This document shows positions 9,437 through 21,451 of a stretch of 64,000 bases of DNA, one piece after another (the first letter of the stretch is position 1; every line of letters begins with the position of its first letter). The translations under genes and the position numbers were made by a program. The notes beneath the pieces were generated by a model. That model had not been told where the DNA came from. It saw nothing but the letters and a program-made list of their open reading frames with translations, and searched no databases. Source of the stretch: Asterella californica. Lineage: Eukaryota; Streptophyta; Marchantiopsida; Marchantiales; Aytoniaceae. The stretch spans positions 23,297,001 to 23,361,000 of the forward strand of contig JAYKYS010000008.1 in NCBI GenBank assembly GCA_036924285.1, written 5' to 3'.

Positions 9437-11265
9437 ATGGAGAAGTTACCAGTGTTTCATGGGAAGGACAATGAAGATGTAGAACCATTTGTACAAGACT
9501 TCAAAAGGGGTTGCATCGGAAACAACATGAGAAGGAAGGAAGAATGGGTGTTGTTACTGCCAGAGTTTTTAGAAGATTTTGCTCTTACGTGGTATGAAGA
9601 CCGAGTGAAGAGCAAGACACCTGGTGCAGTTGAGGACACATGGGAGACGTTGAGTAATGCACTCATTGAAGAATTTCTTCCAGAAGAGAGTTATGAGAAG
9701 TTCATGGTGGAGCTTACTCATTTGAAGCAACGGGACGACGAGAAAGTTCGGCAATATGCCGAAAGGGTGAATAAGTTGGAGCAACGATTTCGGATGGTCC
9801 TACGGAAGAGTGGAGACAATGTGGAGCTAACGATGGCGGGGATTGGAGCAGTGCTGACCAAGAACTTGGTGGGAGGGTTGAGACCTTCAATTCGAACCCA
9901 AGTGAGGTACGAGAAACCAGCAACCAAAGCGGAGGCCATCAAGATTGCGACAAATATAGAAGAGACTTTGGATGAAGGAGGTATCATCCAACCTCATCAT
10001 GCTGCTCTGGTGTCGACTCCGACTCCTGGTGTAGCCACAACGATCGCACCTGCATCATCATAATTGGTGATTGCTTCAACGTCAGCTCCTACTCCAACGG
10101 TGGTGCCAAGACCGTTTGTCCCAACAACGACGTCTACTGCTACCTCTGATTTTCATGCCAGCTGAAGAGCATCACCGATACTCTTGCAGATCTCAAGATA
10201 AACGTGGTGTAGTTACGAGAATGGAGGAACAAAGATGGAGGAGGAGGTCAAAGAGGTTACGACAACAATCCCAACCGAGGAAATCAAGATAACTTTGGAG
10301 GCAACCAAGGTAACTTTGGAAGAATCACTTGTTGGACGTGTGGAGGTTCTCATTTCCAGCGAAATTGTCCTAACAACGGAGCAAAGGGTGCCGAAGCTGT
10401 CAGAATGAATGTGGGTGGAGGAAATCCATCACAAGGACGAGACAAGGGGGTGGCTACTATCAATGTCGTGCGAGATCCCATCTACGAGAAAGGAGAGAGT
10501 TCAAACTCTTCTCATGCACCGGTGGAGCTTTTAGCTCAAGAAAGGAAAAGAACTCGATTTTCTGATGAATCGGTTTTCATGGAGGAGTCAACAAGTAGAA
10601 GTACTCGTTCGAGTAATGTTTCGAGTACACCAAGGGAGCCAAGAAGAAAGCTGGAGATGGCGGATTTCACCATTTCATCTTCTCAAGCGGGATATGATGT
10701 GGTTGAAGATGTGGGTGCTCAGAAAGCCAACATCACTGTTGGACAACTGATCGCACTTAATCCCAGCTTACGAAGGGAACTCAGAGGAGGACTGAGTTCT
10801 AAGAGAAGCAAGAAGAAGAAACCCAAGAGCAAGACATCAAATTCAGTGGGAGTTGGTGTGGTGGATGTGCATGCTTCAGAGGTATGCACTAGGGCTTCAA
10901 AGATTGAAGTCCGGTTGAATGGTCACTACGTCTCTGACGTATTGGTGGACGGAGGGTCGGCTGTAAACGTCATATCGGAGAGGTTGATGAAGAAGTTGGG
11001 GATGGAACCAACTCGCCCGGCTAGCATTGTCGTGGGGATGGCTAACAAGCAACAGGTAAGACCTCTTGGTGTGTTAGAGAATGTGGTCGTGTCTGTGATG
11101 GGAGTTCAAACATTGATGTCTTTTCAAGTGTTAAAGGACTCTAGTTATGATTTGCTCCTAGGTAGGCCTTGGTTGAGAGCTGTGCGCACCACTGATAGGT
11201 GGCACAAGGGATACTTACGGATTGGGCATAGAGATCATAGAGTGATAGTTCTTCTCTCGGGTGTT
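9437..11265 (+). pseudogene. A1 gag-protease, broken
   Basis: Gag begins MEKLPVFHGKDNEDVEPFV and has a typical retrotransposon Gag domain (WYEDRVKSKTP; LTHLKQRDDEKVRQYAERV). A stop at about 10061-10063 replaces the Gln found in A2. One base is lost near 10160, and another stop lies near 10210. The Gag knuckle CWTCGGSHFQRNC lies at about 10330-10370. The protease motif VLVDGGSAVNVISERL is at about 10940-10990; the active site is D-G-G instead of D-[ST]-G, as in A2 and A3. After RVIVLLSGV the frame jumps directly to RNase H-proximal sequence, where A2 and A3 have the whole RT. Confidence 0.85.
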
Positions 11266-13185
11266 GTCTTTTTCTTCTCAAACAAAGCAATAGCTTTGAC
11301 TATGTACATGAAGAAGGGAGTTGAGTTTGACTTGATAGTGCATGATCAGAAGGCAAAGGAAGCATTTGAGGAGCTGAAAAAGGCATTGGTGACAGCTCAT
11401 ATACTTGCTAAACCTGAATGGAGTAAAGCATTTATTCTGTAAACGGATGCCTCCAATGTAGCTATCGGGTGTACATTAAATCAGTTAGATGAAGATGGGC
11501 ATGATCATCCTATAGCTTATGCTAGTAGGCAGATGGTGCCAGCGGAGAAGAATTACTCCGTGACTGAACGAGAAGGATTAGCGGTGATCTTTGGATTGAA
11601 GAAATTCCGACATTACTTGCTAGGAGGGAAATTTTCCATAGTCACAGATCACAAGGCTTTAAAGTATATCTTTAATAAGCCTAATGCCGAAGGTCGTATT
11701 GCCCGTTGGAAGATCATTCTAACAGAATACGATTACGTGATCGAAGATAGATCAGGGAAAAAGCATGCGAATGCTGATCTTTTGTCGAGAGCTTATGATG
11801 ATGAGGGAGAAGAACCGTTTGATTATTCATTTCCAGACGAACATCTGATGACTATCACAAGCATTGAGGAGATACCGGACGAGTACAAGGAAATCTGGAG
11901 TTTCCTTGCAGATGGCTCTTTTCCAGAAGGTATGCATACCCGAGAACGTAACGCGTTGATCAAGAGATGCAAACCTTACACCATGGTGGAGGGAATTCTG
12001 TTTCATCAAGGAGCAGATGGATTACTAAGGAGAGCAGTTGGTCAGAAGGAGGCATTCAAGCTAATGCACGAGTTTCACGACGGAACTGTTTGCGGAGGTC
12101 ACTTTGCTGATAAGATAACAACCTTCAAGATTTTGGATGCGGGTTATCACTGGAGAGGGATTTTCAAAGAGTGTTTAGACTATTGCAAAACTTGCGACGT
12201 ATGTCAAGCATTTGCTCTGAAGTCTACTAGAACACCTCCGTTAAGATCAATTCCCGTGTTAGGACCATTTGAGAAGTGGGGTATTGACTTTGTAGGTCCT
12301 CTTAATAAGACATCTCGAGGCAATAGATACATTGTAGTCGTCACTGACTATTGTACCAAGTGGGTAGAGGCTAGACCTTTGAGAGAGACCAATGAAACAG
12401 AAGTCGGTAGATTCTTATGGGAGAGGATCATCATAAGATTTGGATGTCCGTTAGAGTTGGTCCCGGATAGAGGAGGAGAGTTTGTAGGGAGCATGACTAC
12501 TGCTATGCTACAACACTTTTCTATCAAGCCACGAGTAACGACCTCATACAAACTAAATGCTAATGGTCTTGCGGAGAAGACCAATCTTACACTTTGTATG
12601 ATGCTCGCCAAAGATGTTGGTGTTGAGACTGCGAAACATACTTGGGATAAGAGGCTACATGCCATCTTATGGGAGTACCGAACGACAACAAAGACTTCTA
12701 CTGGGTACTCTCCATTTCGACTGGTTTATGGAGTGGAGTCCAAGTTGCCGATCCAATTCGAATTGGATACTTTTCAAACTATTCAACGAAAGTTGAAGAG
12801 ATCGAGGGGAGAAGACGTGGTCAGAACAAGAAGAGAGCAACTCATGGAGTTGGAAGAGACTCGAGCGGTAGCAATGATCCAGATGGAACGAGCTCATGCG
12901 TATCAAAAGAAGAGTTACGACAAACAGTTGGGCAAGAGGGAGGTAAAATCTTTTCAAGTCGGAGATTGGGTAATGTTGTATGATGCTATCAGATTCAAGA
13001 GGGCTAGGAAGAAGTTTCTTCCTAGATATTTTGGTCCTTTTGTTGTAGATAAGGTGTGGAGCAACTTCACATATGACCTTCAAGAGTTGGGAAAAAGGAG
13101 ATTCGATCGGGTGAACCACGACAAGTTGAAGTTGTTTCATCGACGAAAGTTCTCTCTTCACTCCGAGGACGGAGTGAAAATTTAG
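11266..13185 (+). pseudogene. A1 RNase H-integrase, one stop
   Basis: Remaining pol of A1. The first part (FFFSNKAIAL) is the end of the RT connection. RNase H follows, but its first catalytic block has TAA at 11440-11442 where A2 has the Tyr of YTDAS. Downstream is open for over 1.7 kb: RNase H blocks TEREGLAVIFG and IVTDHKAL, then the integrase HHCC zinc domain (H-x-H ... CKTCDVC), the catalytic core with D in WGIDFVGP, D in PDRGGEF and E in NGLAEKT, and a C-terminal GPF-type module (RYFGPFVV). No chromodomain follows. The stop codon lies 3 nt before the polypurine tract. Confidence 0.88.
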
Positions 13186-13188
13186 TCC

Positions 13189-13198
13189 GGGGATAAAA
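13189..13198 (+). other. A1 polypurine tract
   Basis: ggggataaaa directly precedes the 3' LTR. A2 and A3 have the corresponding purine run in minus orientation at 28008-28020 and 36952-36964. It is the expected primer for plus-strand DNA synthesis. Confidence 0.7.
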
Positions 13199-14103
13199 TG
13201 TAACGACCTATGTTACACATAGGAAGTTTGTCTATTAGTAAGGTATTTAGTTATAACTAAGTGTTGAGAATGTTTATTTGCTGCCAAAGTACTTTAAGGA
13301 GGTATCAAGTTAGTCATGACTAGCTAAAAGTTAGTTATGGTTAAACTTAGCTGTACTTTTGGCAGAATTCAGATATTTCCTAAAGAGTGAGCACTACTAT
13401 CTTGTCCTCTTGTCTAAAAGGTAGAAAGGAGGTAGAAAGTATCCTTTATCTCCTTTTTGACTTGATATTAATGGTTGGATTAAAGTTGTGGACTTTGTGG
13501 ACATTAAAAACAAGAAGAGATTCCACATGTTTCTTCTTTAGTGGGTCCTAGTGTAGAGGGGGGTGGAAATTCGAGATTCCTTGAGAATATTCCAGAATCC
13601 TTCTAGAAGTTGCTGACTTTGAAGGAATAAGCCCATGTGAAAAGGTAAGAAGCCCATGTGATTAATGCTTTTATCTTAAGTAATATCTTAGTAAAATCCG
13701 GTAAAAGTAGTTACGGCTGAGTTACCGGAGGGTACCAAAGTAAAAACCTAGAATGTATAAATAGAGGAGTAGAGAAGAGCTCCTCATCCTTGTTTTCACA
13801 TTGTCGTAATGACAACTTGAGTAATATAGAGAGTGTGGGATACTTTTAGCATGTGAGAACTTGAGAGATGTCGTTAGAATGGAGGATTTTAGTTGATGTG
13901 TTTAAGGAGATTTTTAGTTGATAAGTTTGTGGGTGTATGAATGAGTGAACTTAGCATTTTTCCCTTCAAGATTCATGGTGTGCTTTCATCAAAGCCATCA
14001 GAGGTGAACCTTGAGTGAGAGACAGGCCCGACATTTGCAGATTCATCGGTGACGATCGTGGAGGTTGAGAGATCGGGGGGGGGGTAGTTGATCGATGAGA
14101 TCA
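13199..14103 (+). repeat. A1 3' LTR, 3'-truncated
   Basis: Follows the 5' LTR to gatcgatgagatc and then breaks; the terminal stretch ending in TTTACA is absent. The G-tract here is 10 long, against 6 in the 5' LTR. The break abuts a gag fragment of element G, so a deletion removed the LTR end together with part of the flanking gag. Confidence 0.85.
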
Positions 14104-14124
14104 TGCATGGTCCTTCAGGAACGT
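14104..14124 (-). pseudogene. Element G gag, second segment (tiny)
   Basis: Twenty-one bases between A1 and B. The minus strand reads F-L-K-D-H-A, which fits directly after the RAAVM at the edge of the first gag segment (22846) once B and one copy of the 4-bp duplication (acgt/acat) are removed. The residues that should follow, up to the segment at 6322-6498, are missing. Confidence 0.6.
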
Positions 14125-15519
14125 TGTCGGAGTGTGATCCGTCTATCTAGGAAAGCGCCGGGCTTCTAGCTGTGGATGTTTACTCAAGAGGTTGGCTTTC
14201 ACGTTACAACAGGGGCTATAAACACTCACATAGGTGTGTAAGATCTTGTAATATGCTCAGAAAGTGAAATTCAGGTCTAACTAGCAGTAATAGGATCGGA
14301 CGGTGAACTTCAACAATCACGGAGAGGAAAACTATGAAGGTTTAGACTTCTAAACTTCCCCTACATGTAAATAAGGTCCTACTGAACACACACACAAAGT
14401 TTCAGCCTGAGATCAAATTCCAGCACAGAGATGTGGACAGAAAAGTTCTGAGTAAGAAAATTACAGCAATTTCTGGTACCCAGTTGGCTATTTCGACCTA
14501 TAACAGAAGATTGGCTCGATCACTTTCAAAGATTCTTACATGATTTGAATTCTACAGGATGCTAAACATCCCTGTGAAGTTGGGACTCCTGATTGTACAC
14601 TGAACTCCAGATCTCCTTCTCTGAAGTCGCTGCTCTAGATTAAGAGCTTTTCAGACCCCCTCTGCTTCAGCAGCCGCCCTAAATTACTCAGTCATTCAAT
14701 CGATGCGAAACCTTTTGGGAAATCGTAGCCCTGCTGGCAGAGAACAGAACCTCGAAGTTTTGAAGCAATTTCCTCAAATCTGCTGCAAGTGACACTGAAA
14801 ACCCTAAATCCAACAAAAGTGATTCAGTTCTGGCACAATCCGAACTTCAATTGCTCATACCTTCGTCTTTATTGCCTCAAATCGATCGAGAATTTCACTG
14901 AAAGTGCTTGGCTCGACGAGCTCTACCATCCTGTGCTCTCAGATTTCGAAGATCCTCACCAAATGCTCGAACTCTCCTTTAGACCTTTGTTTCTAAATTT
15001 AGAGTTTTACAAAAGACAAAAACATACCAATGGGAGTTCATAGCTCCACTTGGTTGTCCTTTAGTACCCTAATCCACGTGGTAACTTAACTTCACTCATA
15101 GGCTACCACGTTAGCTCCCCTAAAGTGCCAGCGTAAATCTTAAACTACCTAAAATGACACGCAGCCCTGAAAATAAACTTAAACCAGCTAAAAGCGTGCA
15201 TGGGCAACATGTTAGTACAACCCATGAGCTTAAACTCTATCAACGTGATTAATCTAAGTTATGTACATTGAACATCATAAACAAGTAAGAAGTCACTTGC
15301 ACAAGCGCACAAATGCTTGAACAAGATAACTAGCATATTATCAGCCTACTAGGACTCAAAATAGTGTTAACACCGTATGCAAAGATGTCAAACATATGTA
15401 ATATGAGTAATATGAGCTAGAAGTAATATGAGCTAGAAGTAATATGAGCTAACTTCTAGAACTACTAAACTCAAGTGTCGGAGTAGAAATGTAACATGTA
15501 GCCGCCAAGTAGCGCGACA
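14125..15519 (-). repeat. B 3' LTR
   Basis: TGTCGGAGTG...GCGCGACA in plus-strand reading, with perfect 5-bp inverted termini. A short triplicated agctagaagtaatatg-like motif lies at about 15405-15450. The pol stop is about 50 nt away on the right. Confidence 0.92.
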
Positions 15520-15567
15520 TCCACCGCCTCTGAACCTGCACATCCTCCGGTATGTGCCAAATCCAGA

Positions 15568-17019
15568 TCAAGACTCTTCAGCTTCAGCTTCAAATTCATC
15601 TTCAATCTCCATTGAGTCTTCAACTTCATCCTCAGTAAGCTCTGCAATGTTCTGGTCCTCTCCTCTCCTTCTAAAGAGCTTGATTCTCTTCCCTGCGATT
15701 GGTATCTTGAGCACTGCACCATCTAACTCTCTCAAAGAGTATGTGGCATTATCATAAACTTCTAATACCACATAAGGTCCAAACCATCTCTTGGAAAACT
15801 TCCTGACAGTGCTATGCTGATTATCAAGACTACTATCATAGACTAACACCCAATCACCTTCTTTAATTGGTTTGGGTCGTAATCTATGCGTTCTATCAAA
15901 TCTGCCTTTGTTTCTCTCTCTAGCAATCTTCAACCGTTCCACAGCTTTGGCAACATCCTCAAGTCTTCGTTCTAACTGCTGGATCCTTAATGCAAGAAGA
16001 TCCTCCGTACTTCTACCATCTTCCCATGGCAAACATTCCAAGTAGGCATAACCTCCTCAATCGACATCACAAGTTTGTGCCCTAGTATCAACTCTGCTGG
16101 CATGTAACCTGTAACGGTACTATGAGTTGTACGATCTGCCCACAAAGCAAATGGTAGTAGTCTAGGCCATTCACGGATCTTACCCTTGCAAGCTTTTACC
16201 AAAGCTTTGATGATTGGCGGATGACCTCGTTCGCTCTTGTCATTCCCTTCAAGATTGTAAGGAGTGATTAACGCCAACTTGATTCCCAGTCGCTTGAAGA
16301 ACTCAACTGCTTCTTGTGAATCCAGCTCACCCTTATCTGCAGTGATCTTTCCCACACACCCATAAAGTAGAAAGCGACAAACACTAGCAGTGGTCTTCGT
16401 CCTCAAGGCACGACCTTCAACTTGGTTAGATAGATCTTCTCTAGCCAAGACTAGATACCTCATTTGTCCAAGCCCAAACGGCATAGTTACCAGATCCACT
16501 ACCCATTTGTAATGAATGGCTAAAGGATAAGTAGGATGCAATCCATCACGATGGCGTACATTGGAGTACATCTGGCAAGGTATACTGGATGAAACAAACT
16601 GTACTACATCCTTATACATACCCTTCCACCAATACTTCTCCTTCATCTTGGCAAATGTAGCCCAAACTCCTCTATGACCGGTCCATAGACTCTCATGAAA
16701 CTCCTTGATCAGCTTCTGCTGCAATTCCAAGTCACATACCACCCGTTGCGGTATACCTCCTTGTAGCTTAAGGCGCTTCCATAGATGTCCTCCATGTAAA
16801 AAGTAACCATAAGCTATTCTACGGATCCTCTTGAAATCTGCATCAGACCAGCCTTCTTGCCTTTCCAGTGAACTCAAATAGTGCCCAAGATCCAACCACT
16901 CGCCATCATACACAGTTTCCTCAAAAAACTCCAATGGGGCTACAAAACAACTTCTATCTCTTCTAGCAAGAGCACTAGAATAGAACTCTGTTCCCATATC
17001 CTCCTGATCATCTATCATT
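15568..17019 (-). pseudogene. B integrase, one frameshift
   Basis: The integrase N-terminal zinc domain has H and H (EFHESLWTGHRG), but the second half is degenerate: SSSIPCQMYS replaces the usual CxxC. The catalytic core shows D in KWVVDLVTMP, D in ITADKGELDS and E in GNDKSERGH. LPFALWADRTTHSTVTGYMP follows. A frameshift near 16030-16040 separates this from the C-terminal domain, which has GDWVLVYDSSLDNQHST and the GPY/F module RWFGPYVVLEVYDNATY. The tail is acidic and ends about 50 nt before the 3' LTR. From memory this integrase type resembles elements known from fungi and early land plants more than seed-plant chromoviruses. Confidence 0.88.
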
Positions 17020-18680
17020 TCTTTCTCATCGTAATACATAGCCCTTGATAACATATCTGCCATAGGATTATCTTTTCCTGCTATATGTCTAAACTCTGGA
17101 TTCAAGGACTTGATATATGTTATCCACCTCAACATAGCAATATCTAGAGTTGTACAGCTAGTGATCATTCCCAAGAGAGGTAAACAATCTGTCTCCACAA
17201 CCACAGGTGCTCCTATCAAGTATTCTTTGTCACTTTTCATCGCAGTAACTACTCCCCATAGCTCTCTCTTGACCTGAGGGTAGTCTCTCTACCGTGAACT
17301 TAAGACCTTAGCTCCAAAACGCACCACATATCTATTTCCATCCTCGTGATCTTGTCCTACAGCCCATCCAATGTCAATAGGACTAGTATCAATAGTAAGG
17401 ATAACAGATCTGTCCAACTCATATGTTACCTTCTGTAGAGTTGGTGGTGAAGTCAAAAGATCCTTCAACTTCCTCATAGACTCGCCTTGCTCCTCTTGCC
17501 ACTGAAATCTTTGCCCCTTCCTCAGCAACTTGTACAACGGATCTGCTACATGTGCAAAGTGTGGAATCCATATATGATAAAACACACATGCACCTAGAAA
17601 CCTTCTCACCTCGGTAACCGATCCACACATCTCCTTCATTCTTCGAATGACATCAACCTTGTTTGGACAAGGTTTCCGACCATAAGATTCACATAGGTGC
17701 CCCACAATCAACACCTCTTGTTCTCCAAATACAGACTTTGCTCCTGATAAAGTCAAATGAACCTCCTCCAGTCGACTCAGTATCTTACCACAGTCAGCTA
17801 TATGATCTGCAACAAACTTACGGCACCCCCTCTGATCCATTACCTCATTCTTCTCCTCCTCGACTCACCCTTTGATCGGCACATCATCAAGGAATGACAT
17901 AGTTTTTTTAGGAATGAAGTCTCTCAAAACTTTGTTCATGTCATTCATCATATGTGCTACAGAATTGGTAGCACCTTGTGGCAAGGTGCACATCTTTAGT
18001 AACCCCAAAGGTGTTCTCATTGTAGTCAAGTCTCTAATCTCAGAGGATAACTGAAACTGATCATAACCTGAATATAAGTCTCCCATTGAATAGATAGCAC
18101 GACCAGCAAAAGCCTCTGCAAACTCGTCTACAATAGGTCCTATATCCATATTCCTGATAGTCACCTTGTTAACTGGCTGCATATCTTGAATGAATCTCAA
18201 AGCTCCACTCTTCTTCGGAACAGTAAACCATCTGCTAGAGTAGGGAGCTATAGATGGTTCCAAGATACCCATCCTAATCCTCTCATTGAGCAAGTCAATC
18301 AGCTTTGGTAGATGAGCTCTAGGTACAGGGATAGGACGTAGATTCCAAGGCACATGCGGTATAGTAAAGATTACCATAGGTGCAACTACACTTGGATCTA
18401 CACATCCTACTTCATGTGACTCAAATGCAAACGCCTTACCATGCCTAGATAGCATCTCCCTGAAGCTCTTCTTCTCTTGCTCAGTAAGAAATCCATCACC
18501 TCCAATCCTCAGCTCCTTCAGTGTTGTTTTTGTGAACTGGTGCCCAATTCTTCTCGGTCCTCTGAGCATCGGTTCTTGTGCAGCTTGCTCCATCTTCTGA
18601 TTGTAATCGAGTGGTAAAGGCAAAGCCACTGGTTTGACTTTTCTTTGCCATTGACTTGTACTTGGTCTCCACATACACCT
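17020..18680 (-). pseudogene. B reverse transcriptase-RNase H, two stops and a frameshift
   Basis: RT blocks in order: KAFAFESHEVGC, PWNLRPIPVPRA, WFTVPKKSGALRFIQDMQP, GDLYSGYDQF, TLPQGATNS and the catalytic FLDDVPIKG (F-x-D-D in place of Y-x-D-D). A TGA follows KG at 17865, where the frame clearly continues. The thumb and connection contain VRRFLGACVFYHIWIPHF. RNase H has ILTIDTSPIDIG and, after a TAG near 17275, VVVETDCLPLLGMI and IAGKDNPMADMLSRA. A frameshift near 18640 separates RT from the upstream linker. The enzyme would copy element RNA, but this copy is inactive. Confidence 0.9.
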
Positions 18681-19752
18681 CTTGCCGATCTATAAACTTA
18701 TCAATTACATCATAAAGCTCTCTCTCACCACTCTATCTACATCATCTATAGAACTTTCTACTATAGATTTCAACTCCCCTATAGTATCTACCAAATACTG
18801 TTCTTCAAACACCCCAGATATGTATTCATCTCCTGCTAACCCTCCACTATCCTACAAAGACTGCTGTACATACTTCACATGTTGCCTCTCAAACCTCTTC
18901 AGATTCTCAACCTTCCTATAACACACTGATCCACATGATGTCAGTCCTAAGAAGCTAGTGGATAAAGCTTCCTGCTCTACTAGATCAGGCAAGAATCCTA
19001 TCTCTACTGTACCGTTGAAGTCTCGCTCTTCAATGATACTCTGCCAAAACCCCTAGACTCTCTAAACTCCTGAGTAATCTTAGGTAGTGGACGGTCCCTC
19101 AAGCTATCGTGATTTCTCTCATGTTCTGCAGCAACGGTCAAAAACTGAACAGCTCTTCTGCCATCTCTACTACGTATCCTAGCATAGGCTGAACCATCAT
19201 CCATAACTCGTGTCTCCATTCTAACAGCAGTAATGTAAGGCTGCCCTAGAATGATAGGATAGGTTGACATGTCTTGTACAAAGAAATTCTGGACATCACT
19301 TATGTCACCCACAGTTACCTTGATGTTGGGACAAGCACCATAGAGTTCTCTCCTCTGATTGTTGGCAGCACGGATAAGCCATCCATGGTCGGTGTCTATG
19401 GGCCACCTCCCACGCTTGTACAGCTCCTTAGACATCAGATTAATCTCTGAGCCGTGATCAATCAATGTCAGCACAAGTTCCTCTAGATCTCCCAGCTTCA
19501 TTAAGGTCTCTGTGGTTGCTCTTGCCCAATGGTTATGAGAGTAATGGCTCTTCTGCGATACTTCCACCTCATCTTCAAACCTCACGTGCTGATACGATCT
19601 CCCCTCTGATACTTGAGAGCAGTAACCAGCAATCTCATCTTCCTCATCCTCCGAGAGTTTGGTCCCTAGAGCGTTAAGCGTAGCTGCTTCACCCAAAATC
19701 TGATGTTTCCTCTTGATGATATCTATGATAACTTCATGGAACTCACGCTTTG
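18681..19752 (-). pseudogene. B protease and linker
   Basis: A retropepsin-like domain lies at about 19250-19480: LTLIDHGSEINLMS has the active Asp in D-H-G rather than D-[ST]-G, and YPIILGQPYITAVRM is the second conserved block. After the stop at 19004 the linker to RT has one further TAG near 18858 and includes a Glu/Asp-rich stretch. Upstream it joins gag in one original frame (EILGIAKREFHEVIIDIIK lies at 19697-19752). Confidence 0.8.
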
Positions 19753-21375
19753 CTATCCCAAGAATCTCACCCAGAGTAAACTCAACCTTCTCATCAAGAT
19801 ACGATTCTCTAACACCTGCTTCAAGTTTGTAGCAATCTCAATGTCAGACTGAAGTTTGTATGCAGGCATCTTACCCTTCTCCTTGCTTCTCTCCATCTCC
19901 TTTGGTGTTGTAGATGGTAGATCCTCCATAGTTTCCTCCCGAGTATGTGTTGTCTCTTGCCTTGCCTCTGGTCTAGTCCTTTCACTCCTTGTAGCAGGTC
20001 GTTTGGCTGTAGAAGCCTCATCCGCATCCTCCCTCTTGCGTTTTTCTTCTAGTACAGCTTCATGCTGACTTCTTGCAACATAAGCATGCACTGACATAGT
20101 ATCCACAAGGTCATTCCATCCTGTAGTTTCTCGAATTGAGTTGCCAACCCTTCGTAGCACATCCTTGTCTAGCTCTGTTCTAGCTACGGACCGCACTACA
20201 TCAGACCACAACCCAGTAGTCTCTTTCTCTCTCTCCATCTCCACTTTCACTCCACAGGTAGCAGCATTCACAAGAGAAACAGCATGTGATGCTGATATTT
20301 CATTCACAAGTCTCTTCATACCACCCTTGCCAAAGTTGGTTCCCAACATCATCCCAATCTCTCTCAGATGGATCTTACCATCTTTGAAGAAGATCAGATC
20401 CTTCCTCAATGCATCTGAAAATTCCTCACAATCTCTCCTTACATGGTCTAGGCTATCACACCATATACAACGATGAACAAAGCCTTCTCTCATCTGAGGT
20501 CTCTGCATAGCAGGCTGTACATTCTGCTCCTTCTCTTCTAACCTAGTGAGCTTAAGCTTAAGCTCCTTCATACCTTTAATCACCTCATCAAGCGGTGAGT
20601 CTTCCTCTCTAGCAATTACCAAAGCAGGCTTAGTAGGCAACTGCTTGATAGGAATTATCAGAGGTGCTGCTTCACTTACCACCACCTTGTCCCTTCTTCT
20701 CTGTCTCTTGGTCAGCAAAGAAACAGCCTCTTCAACCTCCTTCCAGTCAGTTTTCAATCCTCTCTCCTCACTCTTGTCTTCCAGCAACAACTCAAGCTTC
20801 TCCTGAATAGTCACGTCCGCTGCTTGTAAGAAAAGCTCGGTCTTCTCCACCTCCAGTGTAAGCTTCTCTGTCCTAGAAAGCTGAGCATATTGACGATCAA
20901 ACTCCCTTAACAACTCATTTACAGACAAACCTTTGTTAGGCTTCACCACCCACTCCAAGAATGTTCTCTTGGTCACCCTCTATGAATCTTCAATGCAGTA
21001 CTCCTCCTTCAAAGCTCGCATAAAGCTCTCCCAACTCTGTCCTTGCTGTTGCTTGAGCTCCTTCACACGCCCACGAATCTCAGGGACAACAGCAAGTTCA
21101 AAGTTCTCCACCATCTCCTTTTCAGGTACCTTGTTCACCTCCATCTCCCTAGCATAGTATCGCACATACTTGGAAATATCTGTACCCTTGAACTGGTCCA
21201 TCTGGTGCACCACATATTGCAACGCCTTGGTTGCTAATACCTCTTTCCTCTCTGTGCTCTGCTGCTGCTGCATAAACATGTGAAAAGCTTGGAACATCTT
21301 CATCGTAGCAGCATCCAACTGAGCAGGTTGCTGAGCAGCAGCAGCACCTCCACTTGATGATCCTTGGTTAGCCAT
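19753..21375 (-). pseudogene. B gag, one stop and one frameshift
   Basis: Starts at ATG giving MANQGSSSGG; the first 131 residues end at a TAG (20977-20979), after which RVTKRTFLEWVVKPNKGL continues in frame. The Gag domain is followed by a Lys/Glu-rich predicted coiled coil and a zinc knuckle HRCIWCDSLDHVRRDC (C-x2-C-x4-H-x4-C). A frameshift near 19800 separates it from the protease frame. D and F carry related Gag proteins, so this is the lineage marker for the B/D/F group. Confidence 0.88.
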
Positions 21376-21422
21376 GATATCTGATCCTGAAACACTCTCA
21401 AGAAAACTCCCAACCTAGGCGT

Positions 21423-21440
21423 TTCACGTCGAGTTCACCA
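21423..21440 (-). other. B primer-binding site, tRNA-Trp type
   Basis: The minus strand reads TGGTGAACTCGACGTGAA, 11 bases inside the 5' LTR. From memory, plant nuclear tRNA-Trp with CCA gives a complementary site differing at one position. Element F has the identical 18 bases at the same place. Confidence 0.75.
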
Positions 21441-21451
21441 AAAAGAGAGTA

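Larger units (their letters stand above)
6499..14103 (+). mobile_element. LTR retrotransposon A1 (family A), RT-deleted
   Basis: A plus-strand Ty3/gypsy element with both LTRs, PBS, a leader with internal repeats, two small ORFs, gag-protease, RNase H, integrase and a polypurine tract. The whole reverse transcriptase is missing through a deletion of about 1.1 kb, and gag carries stops and a frameshift, so it is not autonomous. The 3' LTR lacks its last 10-20 bases and runs straight into a gag fragment of element G; no target duplication can be read because of that deletion. The LTRs of this copy differ from each other at several percent of sites by eye, so it is older than A2. Confidence 0.9.

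Noticed and set aside
14789..15043. 84-residue frame repeated at 22115-22369
   Set aside because: Both lie at the same position of the two B LTRs and are explained by LTR identity.
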